From: Sulfitobacter mediterraneus
GTDB lineage: Bacteria > Pseudomonadota > Alphaproteobacteria > Rhodobacterales > Rhodobacteraceae
Length of the DNA stretch: 64,000 nucleotides
NCBI RefSeq assembly: GCF_003054325.1
Contig: NZ_QBKU01000001.1
Span: forward strand, 62,001 to 126,000
Direction: 5' to 3'
The position numbers were made by a program, and so were the translations under genes. Below are positions 17,128 to 26,400 of the stretch, piece by piece. The notes beneath the pieces are model-generated. The model saw only the letters and a list, made by a program, of their open reading frames with translations, was not told the DNA's origin and made no database searches. Positions within the stretch are counted from its first letter, which is position 1. The number at the start of each line of letters is the position of its first letter.

Positions 17128-18234
17128 TCACAGCGGGAAATCCGCCTTAACGATCAACCCACTTTCGCGCCAATCAAAGGCCATATCGCCGCCGGTGCTG
17201 GTGGTCAGGGTCTTGATGATGCGTGATCCACTTTGCCGGGCGGGCACAACCACGGGCGGGCCGTTGGTTTCTTCCCAATGAAAGGCAATGCTGCGCCCCT
17301 CTTCGCGGTCCTGCACCACCCATCGCAGCTCAACCCGGCCTTCGGCCACACTGAGCGCACCATGTTTGACCGAATTGGTTGCCAACTCGTGCAGGCCAAG
17401 CGTGATGGGCGAAATCAACCCGGCAGGCAGCGCAACCGCTGGTCCGGACAGGTTGAGCTGCACCAAACCGCCCGGCGCGTAGGGGGCGACAATGGTCCGA
17501 GCCAGCGCTTCAAATTCTGTTCCCTCATCCGTATTGGGCCGGATCGTGTTGAAATGCACATCGCTCAGCGCCGTCAGACGCTCACCGATCTTGGTGGCCA
17601 ACGCCGCGGTGTCATTTTCCTCACGCCCCGTCATGCGCACAATCACATTCATCACGTTCACAATATTGCGCAACCGGTGCAGCAGCTCATCATCGGCAAG
17701 CTGGCGGGCTTGCTTCTCCATCTCGCGCTTGGCTGTCACATCCAGTTGCGAGCCGAAGTAGTACATCAACGCCCCGTCATCATCGAGGATCGGACCAATT
17801 TGCAGGGCATTCACAAAAGACGTGCCATCCTTGCGGTAGTTCAGGATCTCAACCGTATCCACCTCAGCGCTTGCAATCACTTAGCGGATCGCTGCCACAC
17901 TTTCCTCCGTGGTGCCGGGCCCCTGCAACATCCGGCAGTTCTGGCCAATGACTTCGTCCTCGGCATACCCTGTCAAATCGCAGAACGCCGCATTGGCAAA
18001 GACAATGGGATTGTCCGGCAAGGTTGGATCCGTGATGCAAAGCGGGATCTGCGCATGGCGCACAGTTTCCGCAATAGCCCGATCATTGCGCAACGCCCAC
18101 GCGCCATCCTTGCCGTTACCGTTCAACGTCACACTCCGATAAAAATTTCGCACCAAGGCCGTCTTGCGCATCCGGTGCGGGCGCATCATAGAGACACAAA
18201 CCCAAGCGGGCACGCGGCCCCTAGCGTTAAGCAT
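17128..18234 (-). pseudogene. LOV-domain histidine kinase interrupted by an in-frame stop
   Basis: Two consecutive frames in the same register are separated by one TAA (17881-17883). The first 117 codons carry most of a LOV photosensor: [19 protein letters not shown], then [12 protein letters not shown], whose cysteine (codon 100) would form the flavin adduct. After the stop, the LOV domain continues (EVDTVEILNYRKDG, YYFGSQLDVT) and leads to an HWE/HisKA_2-type kinase: DELLHRLRNIVNV (His68 after the stop), HELATNSVKHGALS and a final GSRIIKTL box. Intact, it would be about 368 residues. The lesion is a single codon, probably a recent substitution, and falls inside the sensor. The second part has a GTG directly after the stop, so restart is imaginable. 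Confidence 0.85.
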
Positions 18235-18383
18235 AAGGTCTCAAAGCACAATTTGCCAAGCCTCCGATCCGGTGACGCAGGGGGAGGGATTGCAGATGCT
18301 AACGCTTTCAAATTCAGGCAACCCAACATATAGTGGTGCCCAACAAGATCCTGTGAGTAACAGGCATGAAGAGGGACAGCAGA

Positions 18384-19193
18384 ATGGCGCATATCATTGT
18401 CGTCGGTAACGAAAAAGGCGGCGCGGGCAAATCGACCGTTTCCATGCATGTGGCCACGGCCCTTGCCCGGATGGGCCACCGCATCAGCGGTCTGGATCTG
18501 GATTTGCGCCAACGCACTTTTGGCCGCTACATCGAAAACCGCCGCGCTTATCTTGAGGAATCGGGTCTGGATCTGGCTTGCCCTGCGCTTTGCGATTTGC
18601 CCGAAGTGGCGCAAGAAAGCCTGCGCCCTGGCGAGAACATGTATGATCACCGGCTTAGCGCGGCAGTGGCACAGATGGAAGCCGACAACGATTTTATCCT
18701 GATTGATTGCCCCGGCTCCCACACCCGGCTCAGCCAAGTGGCGCACTCCTTGGCCGATACGTTGATCACACCTCTGAACGACAGCTTTATCGACTTTGAT
18801 CTGCTGGCCCACACCGATGCCAATGGTGAAAAGATCACCGGACCCTCGGTCTATTCCGAAATGGTCTGGAACGCGCGGCAGTTGCGGGCGCAGGCCGGCC
18901 TGTCCGCGATTGACTGGGTCGTGGTGCGCAACCGCATGGGTGCACAGCGCATGGTCAACAAGGAAAAGATGGAACGCGCGATTGAGAACCTCAGCAAGCG
19001 CATCGGGTTCCGCATCGCGCCGGGCTTTAACGAGCGGGTGATCTTCCGCGAGCTGTTCCCGCGCGGTCTGACCTTGCTGGACCTCAAGGACATTGGCGTC
19101 AAACAGCTCAATATTTCCAATATCGCGGCCCGTCAGGAATTGCGCGATCTGGTCAAGGCACTGAACCTGCCGGATGTGACCGTCGATTTCTGA
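18384..19193 (+). CDS. mipZ: MipZ-type ParA ATPase (division-site positioning)
   Basis: 269 residues. The deviant Walker A EKGGAGKST (10-18) and the following SGLDLDLRQRTFGRYIENR are the characteristic MipZ opening; Walker B is DFILIDCPGS. In Caulobacter MipZ forms a polar gradient through ParB and inhibits FtsZ away from midcell. There is no parB here, which is normal for stand-alone mipZ. The second ATG (18384) was chosen because GAGGGA lies 7 bases before it; one at 18366 is in frame. Confidence 0.92.
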   Translation: MAHIIVVGNEKGGAGKSTVSMHVATALARMGHRISGLDLDLRQRTFGRYIENRRAYLEESGLDLACPALCDLPEVAQESLRPGENMYDHRLSAAVAQMEADNDFILIDCPGSHTRLSQVAHSLADTLITPLNDSFIDFDLLAHTDANGEKITGPSVYSEMVWNARQLRAQAGLSAIDWVVVRNRMGAQRMVNKEKMERAIENLSKRIGFRIAPGFNERVIFRELFPRGLTLLDLKDIGVKQLNISNIAARQELRDLVKALNLPDVTVDF

Positions 19194-19198
19194 TACCG

Positions 19199-20059
19199 CT
19201 ACCCGCGGTGCCGCAGCAGCACCGCCAGATTGGACAGAAACAGCGCACCAATCACAATCGCGCCGCCAATCAGCGCATAGGGGCCGGGATATTCACGGAT
19301 CACACCCCATGCCAAAAGCGGCGCGAGCACGGATTCCAACAAAACCAGCAATCCCACCTCTGCCGAGGTGATATAGCGCGGCCCGATGGCCAGCAGCACA
19401 GAACTGATCAAGATCACCCCGGCATGGGCCAACACCAGCGGCCATGCACCGCTTGGCATATCAAAAGGCGCGGCCCATGGCAGGATCAACAGCGCCGCCA
19501 TGACATACCCCATCGCGACCGCCGCCACCATTGACGTCCCCTTGGCCGCCCGCGCTGCTGTCAATGCCGCCGCAAACAGCGCCGAAAGGCACAGCGCCAG
19601 CAGATCACCGGCGATATGCGCGTTCTCGGTCTCGCCTGATCCATAGGCGATCACCGCAAGTCCCGGCACCACGGCGGCAATGGTCAACAGCGTGCGCTGA
19701 CTGAACGGTTCGGACAGAAAAACGCGGCTAAAGACAGCGGCAAACACCGGCAGCGAGGCAATGATAAAAACGACATTGGCGACCGAGGTCAGGCTAACCG
19801 CAATCACAAACAGAACACCGCTGGCACCCACGCCAACGATATAGATCCATCCATAAATCCCGGTCGCCAGAACCGCCCGAAACGGCGCGGTACCACCCCG
19901 CAGCAACAACCAGACCCCAGTGCCACCCCCCGCCAGCAGAACCCGCCAAAACGCGATGGTCAGGGGATCAGCAGGGATCAACCGCACAAAAAGCGAATCC
20001 GGCACCACGAACAGGACGCCGAAAAAGGTTATCAACAGGCCTTTGGTCTGATCACTCAT
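19199..20059 (-). CDS. EamA/DMT-family transporter
   Basis: 286 residues with about ten membrane helices in two EamA repeats ([21 protein letters not shown] at the start; [19 protein letters not shown] in the second repeat, the usual EamA motif). Inner-membrane exporter of unknown metabolite. It converges with mipZ, with only 5 bases between stops. It reads in the same direction as the MarR gene 26 bases upstream and could be in one message with it. Confidence 0.88.
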   Translation of the reverse strand: MSDQTKGLLITFFGVLFVVPDSLFVRLIPADPLTIAFWRVLLAGGGTGVWLLLRGGTAPFRAVLATGIYGWIYIVGVGASGVLFVIAVSLTSVANVVFIIASLPVFAAVFSRVFLSEPFSQRTLLTIAAVVPGLAVIAYGSGETENAHIAGDLLALCLSALFAAALTAARAAKGTSMVAAVAMGYVMAALLILPWAAPFDMPSGAWPLVLAHAGVILISSVLLAIGPRYITSAEVGLLVLLESVLAPLLAWGVIREYPGPYALIGGAIVIGALFLSNLAVLLRHRG

Positions 20060-20085
20060 GCGCCATCGGTGACGGGTTTGTGTGC

Positions 20086-20535
20086 CTAAGTAAAGCGGCC
20101 CGGATCAACCTGAGACAGTTTGATCAACGCCTTGCGCAGCACCGTGCCTTCTTGCGGGGTCAATACAGACAGCAGCTTGTGTTCGTACTGCCGCGCAGTT
20201 TCACGCAGATCCTTGTAAGCCGCTTCACCTTGGGCCGTGAGGGCAAGATGTTCCACCCGCCGGTCTGTCTTGTCCTTGGTGCGGGTCAGGAACCGCCGTT
20301 CGGCAAGGCGCTGCACCGCACGGCTGATTTTGGTTTTATGAAGTCGCGCCCGGCCGCCGATCTCGCTTGCGGTCATGCTGCCATAAAGGCCGAGGTGAAA
20401 CAAAACGCGCCATTCGGTGCGCAACATGCCATAACGGTCTTTGTAGACCTGCTGAAACGCGAGGGAACTGACCTCCGCCGATTGGTTCAGCAGATACGGA
20501 AGGAATTCTTCAAGCTCAAAATTGTCGGTTGGCAT
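20086..20535 (-). CDS. MarR-family transcriptional regulator
   Basis: 149-residue winged-helix regulator. Residues about 28-110 hold the MarR fold: [44 protein letters not shown] and the wing [14 protein letters not shown]. It is divergent from hmgA with a 69-base gap containing an inverted repeat, so it very likely controls the homogentisate operon and itself. Related regulators respond to homogentisate or 4-hydroxyphenylacetate; the ligand here is inferred. Confidence 0.92.
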   Translation of the reverse strand: MPTDNFELEEFLPYLLNQSAEVSSLAFQQVYKDRYGMLRTEWRVLFHLGLYGSMTASEIGGRARLHKTKISRAVQRLAERRFLTRTKDKTDRRVEHLALTAQGEAAYKDLRETARQYEHKLLSVLTPQEGTVLRKALIKLSQVDPGRFT

Positions 20536-20551
20536 GTATCACACCGCTTGT

Positions 20552-20569
20552 TAGTTACAAAAACAACTA
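20552..20569. promoter_or_regulatory. Candidate MarR operator
   Basis: TAGTT (20552-20556) and AACTA (20565-20569) form a perfect inverted repeat with an 8-base A-rich spacer, placed midway between the divergent marR and hmgA starts. Size and AT content match MarR-family operators. Confidence 0.6.
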
Positions 20570-20604
20570 TTACATCCGCAACAAATTCGCAACAGGGGAA
20601 ACTC

Positions 20605-21966
20605 ATGAACCGTCAGACTAGTCCCAGCGGCATGATCCGCGCCGCATCGCCCGCCGGCCCGCACGAAGGCTATATGCCCGGCTTTGGCAACGATTTTGAA
20701 ACGGAGGCCCTGCCCGGCGCTTTGCCGCAAGGTATGAACAGCCCGCAAAAATGTAACTACGGTCTTTATGGTGAACAGCTGACCGGCACTGCCTTTACCG
20801 CACCCAGCCACCAGAACGAACGCACATGGTGCTACCGTATCCGCCCCTCGGTGAAACATTCGCACCGCTACGAACGGATCGACCTGCCCTACTGGAAATC
20901 CGCCCCGCATATTCCGCAAGATGTGACATCACTGGGCCAATACCGCTGGGATCCCGTGCCGCATTCCGAAGAAAAACTGACATGGCTTTCGGGCATGCGC
21001 ACCATGACATCCGCCGGTGACGTGAACACGCAGGTTGGCATGGCCACACATATCTACCTCGTGACCGAAAGCATGGTGGACAGCTATTTCTACTCCGCCG
21101 ACAGCGAATTGTTGGTGGTGCCTCAGGAAGGCCGCCTGCGGTTCTGCACCGAACTGGGCATCATCGATCTGGAGCCTAAGGAAATTGCGATCCTGCCGCG
21201 CGGGTTGCTGTACCGTGTTGAAGTACTTGATGGCCCTGCACGTGGGTTCGTCTGCGAAAACTATGGGCAAAAATTCGAATTGCCGGGCCGCGGCCCCATC
21301 GGGGCAAATTGCATGGCCAACCGCCGTGATTTCAAAACCCCTGTTGCGGCCTATGAGGACCGCGATGCGCCCTCAACCGTGACCATCAAATGGTGCGGGC
21401 AATTCCATGAAACCAAGATCGGCCATTCGCCGTTGGATGTTGTCGCATGGCATGGCAATTATTGCCCGGTCAAATATGACCTGCGCACCTATTGCCCGGT
21501 CGGCGCGATCCTGTTTGATCACCCCGATCCCTCGATCTTTACTGTGCTGACCGCCCCTTCGGGCCAGCCGGGCACCGCAAACATCGACTTTGTCCTGTTC
21601 CGTGAACGCTGGATGGTGGCCGAAGATACCTTCCGTCCGCCCTGGTATCACAAGAACATCATGTCCGAGCTGATGGGCAACATCTACGGCCAGTATGACG
21701 CCAAGCCGCAGGGCTTTGTTCCCGGTGGCGTGTCTCTGCACAACATGATGTTGCCGCACGGGCCAGACAAGAACGCCTTTGAAGGGGCCTCCAACGCCGA
21801 TCTTCAGGCGGAAAAGCTGGACAACACCATGTCGTTCATGTTCGAGACCCGCTTCCCGCAGCACCTAACAGAATTTGCCGCCAAAAAGGCGCCGTTGCAG
21901 GATGACTACATCGACTGTTGGGAAGATATCGAAAAGAAATTCGATGGAACTCCGGGCCAGAAATGA
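20605..21966 (+). CDS. hmgA: Homogentisate 1,2-dioxygenase
   Basis: 453-residue iron(II) dioxygenase that opens the ring of homogentisate to give maleylacetoacetate, the central step of tyrosine and phenylacetate-type catabolism. The N terminus [20 protein letters not shown] is diagnostic. Iron ligands by family comparison are His349 and Glu355 (YHKNIMSE) and His385 (LPHGPD). The ATG at 20605 follows AGGGGA; the open frame extends upstream without a homologous start. It leads an operon with fahA. Confidence 0.97.
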   Translation: MNRQTSPSGMIRAASPAGPHEGYMPGFGNDFETEALPGALPQGMNSPQKCNYGLYGEQLTGTAFTAPSHQNERTWCYRIRPSVKHSHRYERIDLPYWKSAPHIPQDVTSLGQYRWDPVPHSEEKLTWLSGMRTMTSAGDVNTQVGMATHIYLVTESMVDSYFYSADSELLVVPQEGRLRFCTELGIIDLEPKEIAILPRGLLYRVEVLDGPARGFVCENYGQKFELPGRGPIGANCMANRRDFKTPVAAYEDRDAPSTVTIKWCGQFHETKIGHSPLDVVAWHGNYCPVKYDLRTYCPVGAILFDHPDPSIFTVLTAPSGQPGTANIDFVLFRERWMVAEDTFRPPWYHKNIMSELMGNIYGQYDAKPQGFVPGGVSLHNMMLPHGPDKNAFEGASNADLQAEKLDNTMSFMFETRFPQHLTEFAAKKAPLQDDYIDCWEDIEKKFDGTPGQK

Positions 21967-21987
21967 CGCCCCAAATTGACAGGTTGT

Positions 21988-22041
21988 GGTGGGGATGATC
22001 CCCACCCTACCTTGCTTGCATAGGGCGGGAGACTTCCCGCC
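21988..22041. repeat. Paired hairpins between hmgA and fahA
   Basis: Two perfect hairpins in tandem: GGTGGGGA-TGA-TCCCCACC (21988-22006) and GGCGGGA-GACT-TCCCGCC (22024-22041), preceded by CCAAATTGACAGG. The second stem is identical to one between boxB and boxA (31787-31804), and the first is closely related to 31751-31774. They have no T-tract, so mRNA stabilisation or a dispersed REP-like repeat is more likely than termination. Confidence 0.75.
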
Positions 22042-22062
22042 GCACCGATTAAAGGACCATAC

Positions 22063-23316
22063 ATGACCCTCCTCCCCTCTTGGGTGACCAGCGCCAACAG
22101 CGCAGACACCGACTTTCCTCTGAACAACCTGCCCTATGGCGTGTTCTCGACCGACGATCTGTCGCCGCGTTGCGGTGTGGCCATCGGCGATATGATCCTC
22201 GACATGGCCCGCGCCGAAGAGGAGGGGCTGGTCAACCTCAATGACGAGGCGCTGTTTGACGTACCGTTCTGGAACGAAGTCATGGAATTGGGCCCCGACA
22301 CATGGTCCAGCCTGCGCGCCCGCCTGACCGAGATCCTCGCCGAAGGCTCGCCCGATCAGGCCGCCGCTGCGCCGCTTTTGATCGCCCGCGCCGACGCCGA
22401 ATTGCACCTGCCGTTCCTCGTTTCCGAATACACCGATTTCTACGCAGGCCGCCAACACGCGGAAAACATGGGGTCCATCCTGCGCGGCGGCCCTGAATTG
22501 CCCGCCAACTGGCTGCATATCCCCATCGGCTACAACGGCCGCGCCTCTTCGGTCGTGGTCTCCGGCACCCCCATCACCCGCCCCCTTGGCCAGATCAAGG
22601 CGCCTGACGCCGAAGCGCCAAGTTTTGGCGCCAGCAAGCGCCTCGATATCGAGCTGGAAATGGGCGCGGTCGTCGGCATGGGCAGTGAGTTTGGCCAGCC
22701 GATCACAACCGAGCAAGCCGATGAGATGATCTTTGGCTATGTCCTGCTGAACGACTGGTCCGCGCGGGACATTCAAGGCTGGGAATACCAACCGCTTGGC
22801 CCGTTTCAAGGCAAGGCTTTTGGCACCTCTATCTCGCCGTGGATCGTCACCAAAGAGGCGCTTGAACCTTTCCGCACCGAGGTGCCGGAACGCAGCAAGG
22901 AACTGCTGCCCTATCTGGCAGAGACCAAACCGGGACTTTATGACATTGACCTCGAAGTGCTGATGCAACCCGAAGGCGCGGCCAAAGCCATCTCCATCGC
23001 CAAAACCAACTACAGCCGGATGTATTATTCCGCCGCGCAACAGTTGACCCACCACGCGGTTGGCGGTTGCGGGATGAACCCCGGCGATTTGCTCGGCTCA
23101 GGCACGATCTCAGGCCCCACCCGCGCCGAATACGGATCGTTGATGGAACTCAGCTGGGCGGGACGCGAACCCTTCACGCTGGAAACCGGCGAGACCCGCG
23201 GCTTTCTCGAAGATGGCGACACGATGACCCTGCGGGGCGCAGCAAATGGTGACGGTTACCGCATCGGCTTTGGTGACTGCACCGGACAAATCCAGCCCGC
23301 CGTCAAATTCCCCTAA
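22063..23316 (+). CDS. fahA: Fumarylacetoacetase
   Basis: 417-residue hydrolase splitting fumarylacetoacetate into fumarate and acetoacetate, the last step after HmgA. Metal ligands are at family positions: Asp125 (TDFYAGRQHA), Glu197 and Glu199 (ELEMG), Asp231 (LLNDWSARDIQGWEYQPLGPF). The N-terminal SH3-like domain occupies about 1-115. The intermediate isomerase (MaiA) is not in the window, so maleylacetoacetate isomerisation must be done elsewhere or by another protein. Confidence 0.97.
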   Translation: MTLLPSWVTSANSADTDFPLNNLPYGVFSTDDLSPRCGVAIGDMILDMARAEEEGLVNLNDEALFDVPFWNEVMELGPDTWSSLRARLTEILAEGSPDQAAAAPLLIARADAELHLPFLVSEYTDFYAGRQHAENMGSILRGGPELPANWLHIPIGYNGRASSVVVSGTPITRPLGQIKAPDAEAPSFGASKRLDIELEMGAVVGMGSEFGQPITTEQADEMIFGYVLLNDWSARDIQGWEYQPLGPFQGKAFGTSISPWIVTKEALEPFRTEVPERSKELLPYLAETKPGLYDIDLEVLMQPEGAAKAISIAKTNYSRMYYSAAQQLTHHAVGGCGMNPGDLLGSGTISGPTRAEYGSLMELSWAGREPFTLETGETRGFLEDGDTMTLRGAANGDGYRIGFGDCTGQIQPAVKFP

Positions 23317-23328
23317 TGACCCTTCTTA

Positions 23329-23351
23329 GGGCTGAGCGTTCGCCTCAGCCC
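23329..23351. repeat. Hairpin between fahA and the MBL-fold gene
   Basis: GGGCTGAG (23329-23336) and CTCAGCCC (23344-23351) form a perfect 8-bp stem with a 7-base loop, in the 58-base gap. It has no T-run on the plus strand. It adds to the run of intercistronic hairpins in this catabolic region. Confidence 0.65.
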
Positions 23352-23374
23352 ACCCCATTCAAAGGACATCCCTC

Positions 23375-24325
23375 ATGGCCAAAGCATTCGCATCCCAAGG
23401 CGACATGACCGAAAAGAAAATCACCTTTGACGAGATCGGCCGCGATCTCTGGGCCTTTACCGCCGAGGGTGATCCCAACTCCGGCGTGATCATCGGCGAC
23501 GACAGCGTGATGATCGTCGAGGCACAGGCGACCCCGCGTCTGGCCAACAAGGTGATCGAGAAGGTCCGCGAAGTGACCGACAAACCGATCAGCCATGTTG
23601 TGCTGACCCATTATCACGCGGTGCGTGTGCTGGGCGCATCGGCCTATGGCGCGGACCAGATCATCATGTCCGACGCCGCCCGCGGCATGGTTGTGGAACG
23701 CGGGCAGGAAGACTGGGACAGCGAATTCCAACGCTTCCCGCGCCTGTTTGAAGGGCATGAAAGCATCCCCGGTCTGACCTACCCCACCACCACGTTCTCG
23801 GACAGCATGACCGTCTATCTGGGCAACCGCCGCGTCGATCTTATGCATCTGGGCCGCGCCCATACGGCGGGTGATATCGTGGTGCAGGTGCAGGACGAAA
23901 ACGTCATGTTCACCGGCGACATCGTCGAAGACCATTCTGCCTGTTATTGCGGCGATGGGCATTTTCACGAATGGGGTCACACCCTTGATAACATCGCCAG
24001 CTTTGACGTTGATGCCATCGCCCCCGGTCGCGGCGGCGCATTGATCGGCAAAGACGCGGTGGAACGCGCCATCGAAAGCACCCGTGATTTTGTCGACAGC
24101 ACCTATGTCCCCGCCGCCCGCGTCGCGGCCCGTGGTGGCAGCTTGAAAGAAGCATGGGATGCGGTCCGCACCGCCTGCGATCCCAAGTTCGCGGACTACG
24201 CCATCTATGAGCACTGCCTGCCCTTCAACGTTGCCCGCGCCTACGACGAGGCCCGCGGCATCGAAACGCCCCGCATCTGGACCGCACAGCGCGATCTGGA
24301 AATGTGGGAGGCCCTGCAGGGATGA
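23375..24325 (+). CDS. Metallo-beta-lactamase-fold protein with altered metal site
   Basis: 316 residues with MBL-fold order: THYHAVRVLG, GRAHTAGD, FTGD and APGRGG. The first-metal ligands are present (His79, His81, His163) and Asp182 is kept, but the second-metal ligands are replaced: Val83 for Asp, Arg84 for His, Arg219 for the final His. Typical family members read HxHxDH and PGHG. The protein may bind one metal or be non-hydrolytic. Its place after fahA suggests a role in the homogentisate or hydroxyphenylacetate route; the reaction is unknown. It is translationally linked to the next small gene. Confidence 0.85.
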   Translation: MAKAFASQGDMTEKKITFDEIGRDLWAFTAEGDPNSGVIIGDDSVMIVEAQATPRLANKVIEKVREVTDKPISHVVLTHYHAVRVLGASAYGADQIIMSDAARGMVVERGQEDWDSEFQRFPRLFEGHESIPGLTYPTTTFSDSMTVYLGNRRVDLMHLGRAHTAGDIVVQVQDENVMFTGDIVEDHSACYCGDGHFHEWGHTLDNIASFDVDAIAPGRGGALIGKDAVERAIESTRDFVDSTYVPAARVAARGGSLKEAWDAVRTACDPKFADYAIYEHCLPFNVARAYDEARGIETPRIWTAQRDLEMWEALQG

Positions 24326-24585
24326 GCACAAGATGGCTCCACGTGAAACTTGCAACAGCGAAGGCGGCGATAGTTCTGATCCCGTCTTACTCCGCCGCAT
24401 TTTTTACCGACAAAATGGTTTGGGTTGTGCCCACACTAGCAGCGGCAAGCTTCTTCGCTGGAACCATAGATATTTCCAAAGCGACTGTTCGCAGAAGAAT
24501 TGATGAGGATCATGAACACGAAGATCCAGATAGCCCCGAGAATTATGAACCTGAGAACACAGACGATTCAATTGAAGCTGAATAG
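24322..24585 (+). CDS. 87-residue membrane protein of unusual composition
   Basis: Starts at an ATG overlapping the MBL-fold stop (ATGA). Two hydrophobic stretches (about 15-30 and 37-53) precede a very acidic tail (RRRIDEDHEHEDPDSPENYEPENTDDSIEAE region). The coding sequence is less GC-rich than its neighbours and uses AT-ending codons (for example GAT, GAA, ATA, TTT), suggesting later acquisition into the operon. I recognise no family. Confidence 0.65.
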   Translation: MSTRWLHVKLATAKAAIVLIPSYSAAFFTDKMVWVVPTLAAASFFAGTIDISKATVRRRIDEDHEHEDPDSPENYEPENTDDSIEAE

Positions 24586-24610
24586 CGTCGACTTCAAATA
24601 GGAGCGCCCC

Positions 24611-26215
24611 ATGGCCTATGATTACGCCCCATACCCCTACATCGCACCACCCGGATTAAGCGGACCCGAGCCGCGCCATCCGGTTGTTATCGTGGGTGCC
24701 GGCCCGATCGGGTTGGCCATGGCGGTGGATCTTGCGCAGCAGGGCGTCAAATCGCTGGTTCTGGATGACAACAATGTGGTGTCAGTCGGATCGCGGGCGA
24801 TCTGTTGGTCCAAACGCACGCTGGAAATCTTTGACCGGCTCGGCGTGGGCGAACGGATGCTGGAGAAAGGCGTGACATGGAAAGTCGGGCGTCAGTTCCA
24901 CGGTAAGGATGAGATCTACAGCTTTGATCTTTTGCCAGAGCCGGGGCACAAATACCCTGCCTTCATCAATCTCCAACAATACTACGTCGAACAATATCTG
25001 GTCGAACGGGCGCAGGAATTCCCCGATCTGATCGACTTGCGGTTCCTCAACAAGGTCATCGATCATACGGACAGAGGCGATCATGTCGAACTGACCGTTG
25101 AAACCCCCGATGGCACCTATACGCTTGAGGCAGAGTGGTACATCGCTTGTGACGGGGCCGGTAGTGCCACGCGGCAGCGGATGAACCTCGCCTTTGACGG
25201 TCAGACCTTCGAAGAGCATTTCCTGATTGTGGACGTGGAAATGGAAACCTCGCCCTTTGGCGATCACGACACGCCCGAACGCTGGTTCTGGTTCGCACCG
25301 CCCTTCCATCCGGGTCAATCGGCGCTGCTGCACAAACAGCCCGACAACATCTACCGGATCGATCTGCAACTTGGGCCAGACACCGACCCCAAGGAAGAAG
25401 CCACCGAAGAAAAGGTGATCCCACGGATCAAACAGATCGTCGGAGATGCACCATTTCGCCTCGATTGGATGAGCGTTTATAAATTCCGCTGTGCCAAACT
25501 GGACCGTTTTGTGCATGGCCGCGTCCTGTTTGTCGGGGACAGCGCCCATGTGGTCAGCCCCTTTGGCGCACGTGGCGGCAATGGCGGGGTGCAGGATCTG
25601 GACAACCTCGGTTGGAAGCTGGCCGCCGTGTTGCGCGGCGACGCCCCGCCTGCCCTGATTGAAACCTACAGCGAAGAGCGCACCCATGGATCGGCCGAGA
25701 ACATCCTGAACTCGTCCCGCGCCACAAACTTTATGACGCCAAAATCCCCGATTGAGGCGTTGTTCCGCGATGAGGTTCTGACCCTCTCGGAACGCCATCC
25801 CTTTGCCCGCCGATTGATCAATTCGGGGCGGCTGTCCTTGCCGTGCTCACTGGAAGGAATGACCCTGCAAACCGCTGGTGACGCCCCCGTGCCCCCCGGC
25901 GCGGTGATCACCGATGCCCCATTGACCGGCGCGAATGGCGACACTTGGCTGATCCGGGAAGTGCAGGGGCAGTTTACGCTGGTCGGCTTTGGCGACATGG
26001 CATTACCGCAGATCGACGGCATCGCCCGCATCGGCATCAACAGCCGTGGTGATTACCCCTGCTTTGACGCGACGGACGGCCACGCCATCCGCCGCTACGG
26101 CAATGCCCACATTTATCTCTTTCGCCCCGATGGCCATGTTTGCGCTGTGTTCACAACGCCAGAGGTTGCCGCCATCACCGCTGCAATGAAAAACGCCATG
26201 GGAGCGGCGCTATGA
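24611..26215 (+). CDS. FAD-dependent aromatic monooxygenase (MhpA/MhaA type)
   Basis: 534-residue single-component flavin hydroxylase. The FAD dinucleotide fold is VVIVGAGPIGLAMAVDLA (about 25-42) and the ribityl-binding GDSAHVVSPFGARGGNGGVQD starts near 309. With hmgA-fahA upstream and a 62-residue DUF2783 protein directly downstream, it resembles MhaA, the 3-hydroxyphenylacetate 6-hydroxylase that works with a small coupling protein and produces homogentisate. That substrate is an inference from context; 3-(3-hydroxyphenyl)propionate-type hydroxylation is the alternative. Confidence 0.85.
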   Translation: MAYDYAPYPYIAPPGLSGPEPRHPVVIVGAGPIGLAMAVDLAQQGVKSLVLDDNNVVSVGSRAICWSKRTLEIFDRLGVGERMLEKGVTWKVGRQFHGKDEIYSFDLLPEPGHKYPAFINLQQYYVEQYLVERAQEFPDLIDLRFLNKVIDHTDRGDHVELTVETPDGTYTLEAEWYIACDGAGSATRQRMNLAFDGQTFEEHFLIVDVEMETSPFGDHDTPERWFWFAPPFHPGQSALLHKQPDNIYRIDLQLGPDTDPKEEATEEKVIPRIKQIVGDAPFRLDWMSVYKFRCAKLDRFVHGRVLFVGDSAHVVSPFGARGGNGGVQDLDNLGWKLAAVLRGDAPPALIETYSEERTHGSAENILNSSRATNFMTPKSPIEALFRDEVLTLSERHPFARRLINSGRLSLPCSLEGMTLQTAGDAPVPPGAVITDAPLTGANGDTWLIREVQGQFTLVGFGDMALPQIDGIARIGINSRGDYPCFDATDGHAIRRYGNAHIYLFRPDGHVCAVFTTPEVAAITAAMKNAMGAAL

Positions 26216-26400
26216 TCCTTGATGACAAACTGGGGCAAGACACCGACGCCTTTTATAACGCGCTGATGGACCTGCACGAAGGGCTGAGCGAGGCGCAGAG
26301 CCATGCGTTAAATGCGCGGCTTGTCTTGATTTTAAGTAATGAAATCGGAGATTTGGAAAAGCTGAAGCTGTTGATGCAAGCCGCCGCAAATGCCGGATAA
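26212..26400 (+). CDS. DUF2783 small protein, possible hydroxylase coupling subunit
   Basis: 62 residues, ATG overlapping the monooxygenase stop (ATGA), hence co-translated. Helical, acidic: DDKLGQDTDAFYNALMDLHEGL and then ARLVLILSNEIGDLEKLKLLM. This fits the DUF2783 family, found beside such flavoproteins. By position and size it is comparable to MhaB, the roughly 65-residue coupling protein of the 3-hydroxyphenylacetate hydroxylase, but I could not compare the sequences. Confidence 0.75.
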   Translation: MILDDKLGQDTDAFYNALMDLHEGLSEAQSHALNARLVLILSNEIGDLEKLKLLMQAAANAG

